NCBI RefSeq assembly: GCF_900091705.1
Contig: NZ_LT594785.1
Location: 373,640 to 437,639 of the forward strand
Length of the DNA: 64,000 nt
From: Clostridium mediterraneense
Lineage (GTDB): Bacteria; Bacillota; Clostridia; Clostridiales; Clostridiaceae
Reading direction: 5' to 3'
Below are positions 60,679 to 64,000 of the stretch, piece by piece. Numbering within the stretch: the stretch's first letter is position 1; each line of letters opens with the position of its first letter. The notes under the pieces are model-generated. The model ran no database searches and was not told the origin of the DNA. It saw only the letters and a program-made list of their open reading frames with translations. The translations under genes were made by a program, and so were the position numbers.

Positions 60679-61419
60679 ATGAATTTAGAAGGAAATACTA
60701 TATTAATAACTGGTGGATCAAGAGGAATAGGATTAGCTTTAACTCAAAAGCTTGTGGATAAAAATGAAATTATTATTTGTGGAAGAAGTAAGGAAGCTTT
60801 AGATGAGGCTAAAAAATTATATCCTAAAATCCATACAGTAGTTTGTGACTTAGGAAATGAAAAAGAGAGAGTAGAGTTTGCAAATTATATAAAGGAAAAC
60901 TTTAAGAAACTTAATATTTTGGTTAATAATGCAGGAATTCAAAGAGATGTAGATTTTTCAAAAGAAAATATAGATTTAGATGATTTTAGTGAACTTAAAA
61001 TTAATTTAGAAGCACCTATTCATCTAATACAATTATTACTTGGAACTATTAGAAAAAATAATAATCCAGTTATAATAAATGTATCTTCAGGACTTGCATT
61101 TATGACTTTAGCTAGAGTACCTATGTACTGTGCAACTAAAGCGGCAATGCATTCATTTACTAAATCTTTGAGATATCAATTAAAAGAAGAGGGAATCAAA
61201 GTTATAGAAATAATTCCACCAGCAGTTGATACTAATTTAAACCCAGAGGGTAGAGCAAAAGTTAAATTTGATATGGTTGGTGTAGATGAATATATAGATG
61301 AGGTTATGATTGGACTTAAAGAAAGTAAAGATGAAATAGGCTTTGGTGGAAATTTAGAAAGAATAAATAATAGTACAAAGAAAGATTTAGAAAAAATCTT
61401 TGGATTTATGAATAAATAA
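60679..61419 (+). CDS. Short-chain dehydrogenase/reductase (DltE-like)
   Basis: 246-residue NAD(P)-dependent oxidoreductase with the classical SDR motifs: cofactor loop ITGGSRGIGLALTQKL at the N-terminus, LVNNAGIQRDVDF (about 84), catalytic Ser in NVSSGLAFM and the YxxxK in YCATKAAMHSF (about 153). The closest subgroup by motif is the DltE/YvaG-like one, of uncertain substrate. AAGGAG precedes the ATG. Co-oriented with pepQ. Confidence 0.9.
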   Translation: MNLEGNTILITGGSRGIGLALTQKLVDKNEIIICGRSKEALDEAKKLYPKIHTVVCDLGNEKERVEFANYIKENFKKLNILVNNAGIQRDVDFSKENIDLDDFSELKINLEAPIHLIQLLLGTIRKNNNPVIINVSSGLAFMTLARVPMYCATKAAMHSFTKSLRYQLKEEGIKVIEIIPPAVDTNLNPEGRAKVKFDMVGVDEYIDEVMIGLKESKDEIGFGGNLERINNSTKKDLEKIFGFMNK

Positions 61420-61420
61420 A

Positions 61421-61460
61421 AAAAGAGGAGTTGTCCCATATGAGACAATTCCTCTTTTAT
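61421..61460. terminator. Bidirectional terminator between SDR and nucleoside transporter genes
   Basis: Stem AAGAGGAGTTGTC with GACAATTCCTCTT (one G-T pair), central CATATG, A- and T-runs outside. Confidence 0.9.
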
Positions 61461-61461
61461 G

Positions 61462-62697
61462 TTAAGCTGAGAATAGTACTCCAGCTATTGATGCTGTCAT
61501 AAATGTAGCCATTGCTCCACCTATAAGAGCCTTAAATCCAAGCTTTGCGATTATACCTTTCTTTTCAGGTGCTATTCCACCAATACCAGCTATTTGTATA
61601 GCGATTGATGAGAAGTTAGCAAATCCACAAAGTGCATAACTTAAGATCATTATTGTTTTTGGTTGTAATGTTGCATTAGCTATGTGAGTTGAAAGTTCTG
61701 AATAAGCAACAAACTCATTTATAGCTATTTTTTGACCAAGAATACTTCCAGCAGTAGATAAATCAGCTGATGGAATTCCAAGTAACCAAGCAATTGGAGT
61801 GAATAATTTACCTAATATCCAGTTAAGACTTAAGTAATCCATTCCGAATAATGAACCTACTCCTGAAAGCATAGCATTTATTAATGCTATTAAAGCTATG
61901 AAAGCTAAAAGCATAGCAGCAACATTTAAAGCTAGTCCTAAACCTTCTGAAGCACCACTAGCAGCAGCTTCTATAACACTTGAATGTGTTTTTTCAAATT
62001 CAACTTCTGAATTTTCTCCAGTTTCAGGAGTTTCAGTTTCAGGTATTAACATTTTAGCAATTAATAATCCAGCAGGAGCTGCCATTATTGAACCAGCAAG
62101 TAAATTACCAGCACTAATTCCCATAGCAACATAACCGGCCATAACTCCACCAGCTACAGTTGCCATTCCTCCTACCATAATAGCCATTATCTCAGAACGA
62201 GTCATTTTTGATATATAAGGCTTAATTAATAATGGAGCTTCTGTTTGTCCAAGGAAAATGTTTCCTACAGCACTCATTGTTTCAGCACTACTTGTTTTAA
62301 GTAGTTTTGATAAAGCTCTTGCTACATGTTTAATAATAAATTGCATGATACCTAAGTGATATAAAACACTCATTAATGATGAGAAGAATATTAATGTAGG
62401 TAATACATTAATTACAAATATTGAACCAGCTGGTAATGGGCCTGAGCCATCATTAAGAGGTCCGAATAAGAAGTTTGTTCCCTCAGTTGTAAAGCCTAAA
62501 AGCTTAGTAATCATATCATTGAATCCACCAAATATTTTTGCACCTATTCCTGTTTTTAAGATTAGGAAAGCAAAGAATATTTGTAATCCAATTCCTGTAA
62601 TAACTAAACGCCAATTTATCTTCTTCTTATTTTCAGAAAGTAGGTAAGCGACACCTAAAATAGCCATAATTCCTAAAACACCAGTAAATCTATCCAC
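61462..62697 (-). CDS. nupC: Concentrative nucleoside transporter (NupC family)
   Basis: 411-residue cation-coupled nucleoside importer of the CNT family. The N-terminal helices are followed by the CNT motifs GQTEAPLLIKPYISKMTRSE (about 150) and, near the C-terminus, GQKIAINEFVAYSEL and SYALCGFANFSSIAIQIAGI, which line the nucleoside and Na+ sites. The start is GTG 62697 with AAAGGGGAG upstream. It is downstream of the purine nucleoside phosphorylase and deoB genes on the same strand, so imported nucleosides feed directly into phosphorolysis. Confidence 0.94.
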   Translation of the reverse strand: MDRFTGVLGIMAILGVAYLLSENKKKINWRLVITGIGLQIFFAFLILKTGIGAKIFGGFNDMITKLLGFTTEGTNFLFGPLNDGSGPLPAGSIFVINVLPTLIFFSSLMSVLYHLGIMQFIIKHVARALSKLLKTSSAETMSAVGNIFLGQTEAPLLIKPYISKMTRSEIMAIMVGGMATVAGGVMAGYVAMGISAGNLLAGSIMAAPAGLLIAKMLIPETETPETGENSEVEFEKTHSSVIEAAASGASEGLGLALNVAAMLLAFIALIALINAMLSGVGSLFGMDYLSLNWILGKLFTPIAWLLGIPSADLSTAGSILGQKIAINEFVAYSELSTHIANATLQPKTIMILSYALCGFANFSSIAIQIAGIGGIAPEKKGIIAKLGFKALIGGAMATFMTASIAGVLFSA

Positions 62698-62752
62698 AGT
62701 TTCTCCCCTTTTCGCAACGTAGTTTATTTTAGTTTTGGTTATTTATTTTAAT

Positions 62753-62783
62753 ATAGCTGTCTCAACAAGAGTGGGACAGCTAT
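62753..62783 (-). terminator. Hairpin between the phosphorylase and nupC genes
   Basis: Stem ATAGCTGTC (62753-62761) with GACAGCTAT (62775-62783), 13-base loop; only a weak T-rich tail on the minus strand. Could be a partial terminator that lowers nupC expression. Confidence 0.55.
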
Positions 62784-62790
62784 ACTATTT

Positions 62791-63609
62791 TTAAATATTT
62801 TTTATTATATTAGTCATAAGTTGTATAAAACTTTTTCTAACTCTTTCGGATGTTTCCATAACTTCTTCGTGATTAAGTGGTTGATCTAAAATTCCAGCAG
62901 CCATATTTGTCATACATGAAATACCTATAACACTCATACCACTGTGTTTAGCCACAATAACTTCTGGTACTGTTGACATACCAACAGCATCAGCTCCTAT
63001 AGTTCTAGCCATTCTTATTTCAGCAGGAGTTTCATAAGTTGGACCACTAAACATTGCATATACACCTTCTCTTAGAGTTAATCCAAGATCAGCTGCAATA
63101 TTTTTTACATTTTTTCTAAGTTCTTTATCATAAGCATCTGACATATCTGGGAATCTAGTTCCAAATTCATTAAGATTTCTTCCAACAAGAGGATTAGCAC
63201 CTGATAAATTAATATGATCTGTTATTAACATTAAATCTCCAGGAGTGAAATCTTTATTAACTGCTCCAGCAGCATTAGTTACTATTAATTTTTCAGTTCC
63301 TAAAAGTTTCATAACTCTTACTGGGAAAGTAACTTCTTGCATTGCATATCCTTCATAGTAGTGGAATCTACCTTGCATAGCTACAACTACTTTACCTTCA
63401 AGTTTACCAATTACTAATCTTCCTGCATGACCTTCAACAGTTGAAACTGGGAAACCAGGAATATCTGAATAGTTATAATATTCAGCTTCTTCAATAGTGT
63501 CAGCTATAGCACCAAGTCCTGAACCAAGTATTAATCCAAGTTCTGGTTTATATTTAGTTTTTTCTAATATATAGTCTGCAGCAACTTTAATTTTTGTTGA
63601 TAAATCCAT
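62791..63609 (-). CDS. punA: Purine nucleoside phosphorylase (PNP family, trimeric type)
   Basis: 272-residue enzyme that phosphorolyses inosine and guanosine nucleosides to base plus (deoxy)ribose-1-phosphate. Motifs of the trimeric PNP class are clear: LGLILGSGLGAIADTIEEAE, STVEGHAGRLVIGKLEG, MQGRFHYYEGYAMQEVTFPVRV and TNAAGAVNKDFTPGD, then SGPTYETPAEIRMA with the purine-binding Glu and the late MTNMAAGI. ATG 63609 or 63612 follows AGAGGTG; the GTG at 63618 is within that site. It lies 32 bases after deoB in a salvage operon. Confidence 0.94.
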   Translation of the reverse strand: MDLSTKIKVAADYILEKTKYKPELGLILGSGLGAIADTIEEAEYYNYSDIPGFPVSTVEGHAGRLVIGKLEGKVVVAMQGRFHYYEGYAMQEVTFPVRVMKLLGTEKLIVTNAAGAVNKDFTPGDLMLITDHINLSGANPLVGRNLNEFGTRFPDMSDAYDKELRKNVKNIAADLGLTLREGVYAMFSGPTYETPAEIRMARTIGADAVGMSTVPEVIVAKHSGMSVIGISCMTNMAAGILDQPLNHEEVMETSERVRKSFIQLMTNIIKNI

Positions 63610-63641
63610 CATAATCACCTCTTAAGTTTTATATCAATTGA

Positions 63642-64000
63642 TTATTTTTTAATTTCTTGTAAAAAGCTCTTTCCATGTGGAATTTCTTCAGCATCAAAAA
63701 TATCACATATTGTTTGACCCATTGAGAAGAATCCTTCAATTGTTCCAAGATTATTATTTTCTTTTATTTGCTTACCATAAGCAATAAATGGAACATATTC
63801 TCTTGTATGGTCTGTACCAGGATATGTTGGATCACAACCATGGTCAGCTGTTATAAATAGAACATCATCATCATTCATAGCATCAATGATTTCAGGAAGT
63901 CTTCTATCAAATTCTTCTAAACCTTCACCATATTCTTTAGGTAAATTTCTATGTCCCCATTTCATATCAAAGTCAACAAGATTTGTAAAGATTAAACCTT
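63642..64000 (-). CDS. deoB: Phosphopentomutase, C-terminal part (cut by window edge)
   Basis: The frame stays open to the window end, giving 118 visible residues, although the first ATG inside is at 63965. It begins GLIFTNLVDFDMKWGHRN and continues with VLFITADHGCDPTYPGTDHTREYVPF, the metal-binding alkaline-phosphatase-type motif of DeoB, ending GKSFLQEIKK. It interconverts ribose- or deoxyribose-1-phosphate and the 5-phosphate, the step after nucleoside phosphorolysis. First visible gene of the deoB-punA-nupC cluster. Confidence 0.94.
   Translation of the reverse strand, partial: GLIFTNLVDFDMKWGHRNLPKEYGEGLEEFDRRLPEIIDAMNDDDVLFITADHGCDPTYPGTDHTREYVPFIAYGKQIKENNNLGTIEGFFSMGQTICDIFDAEEIPHGKSFLQEIKK

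Noticed and set aside
1-64000. tRNA, rRNA, insertion sequence, prophage or toxin-antitoxin locus
   Set aside because: None was recognised on reading either strand; gene content and composition are uniform along the window.

Overview
The window looks like a chromosomal segment of a low-GC, anaerobic, spore-forming Firmicute, most probably Clostridium perfringens or a close Clostridium sensu stricto relative. The grounds are very AT-rich DNA with AT-ending codons, strong AGGAGG-type ribosome binding sites, TTG and GTG starts, an oxygen-sensitive metabolism (AdhE, the class III ribonucleotide reductase NrdD/NrdG), sporulation genes spmA/spmB, and Gram-positive style RNA control (T-boxes, L-box, yybP-ykoY). 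I could run no search, so the species is an inference. No phage, IS element, CRISPR array, rRNA or tRNA gene was seen; most genes are housekeeping genes separated by clear rho-independent terminators.

Layout. 1-3.4 kb: end of a MATE exporter, a small SH3b secreted protein, a small coiled-coil protein and spmA-spmB. 3.4-4.4 kb: a gene-poor kilobase with a decayed coding remnant, then the adhE promoter with a Rex-type operator. 4.4-12.2 kb: adhE, a Xaa-Pro aminopeptidase, a lysine-riboswitch-controlled NhaC-type transporter and two membrane proteins. 12.2-22.9 kb: a Met T-box, metG, a second divergent MetRS-like gene, two tandem copies of a structured small RNA next to a Crp/Fnr-type regulator, DUF445, then tatD, a yabE-like gene, rnmV and ksgA, in the same order as the Bacillus metS-yabD-yabE-rnmV-ksgA block. 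23-30.5 kb: a protein with nine 13-residue Asn/Met/Gly repeats, lgt, an Mrp ATPase, a degV-padR pair and a TSUP permease. 30.7-37.8 kb: nrdD with paired NrdR boxes, adenosine deaminase, and a NifV-like synthase plus aconitase pair.

37.9-43.7 kb: a YhgE/Pip-type membrane protein divergent from a LysR regulator, then a five-gene minus-strand operon for lipid-linked sugar transfer (GT2, DUF2304, small DMT flippase-like protein, GT39 transferase, anchored protein). 44-48 kb: two ABC export sets with a GntR/YtrA-type regulator. 48-54.3 kb: a second MATE exporter behind a terminator-like leader hairpin, nrdG (17 kb away from nrdD), small exported or hypothetical proteins, a DUF1659-DUF2922 pair and pepA. 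54.3-57 kb: Mn riboswitch-mntP and T-box-asnS. 57-64 kb: a cytochrome-b5-like protein, a phosphoesterase, a C39-type peptidase frameshifted at its first codons, pepQ, an SDR, and a nucleoside salvage cluster (nupC, purine nucleoside phosphorylase, deoB).

The most noteworthy signal is the tandem pair of about 140-nt RNAs on the minus strand at 16.17-16.55 kb. Each copy has its own TTGACA box and terminator. They share an identical 5' part, show compensatory base changes in one helix, and carry C-rich loops (CCCC-UUA) complementary to Shine-Dalgarno sequences. They look like duplicated trans-acting regulatory RNAs of a family I do not recognise.
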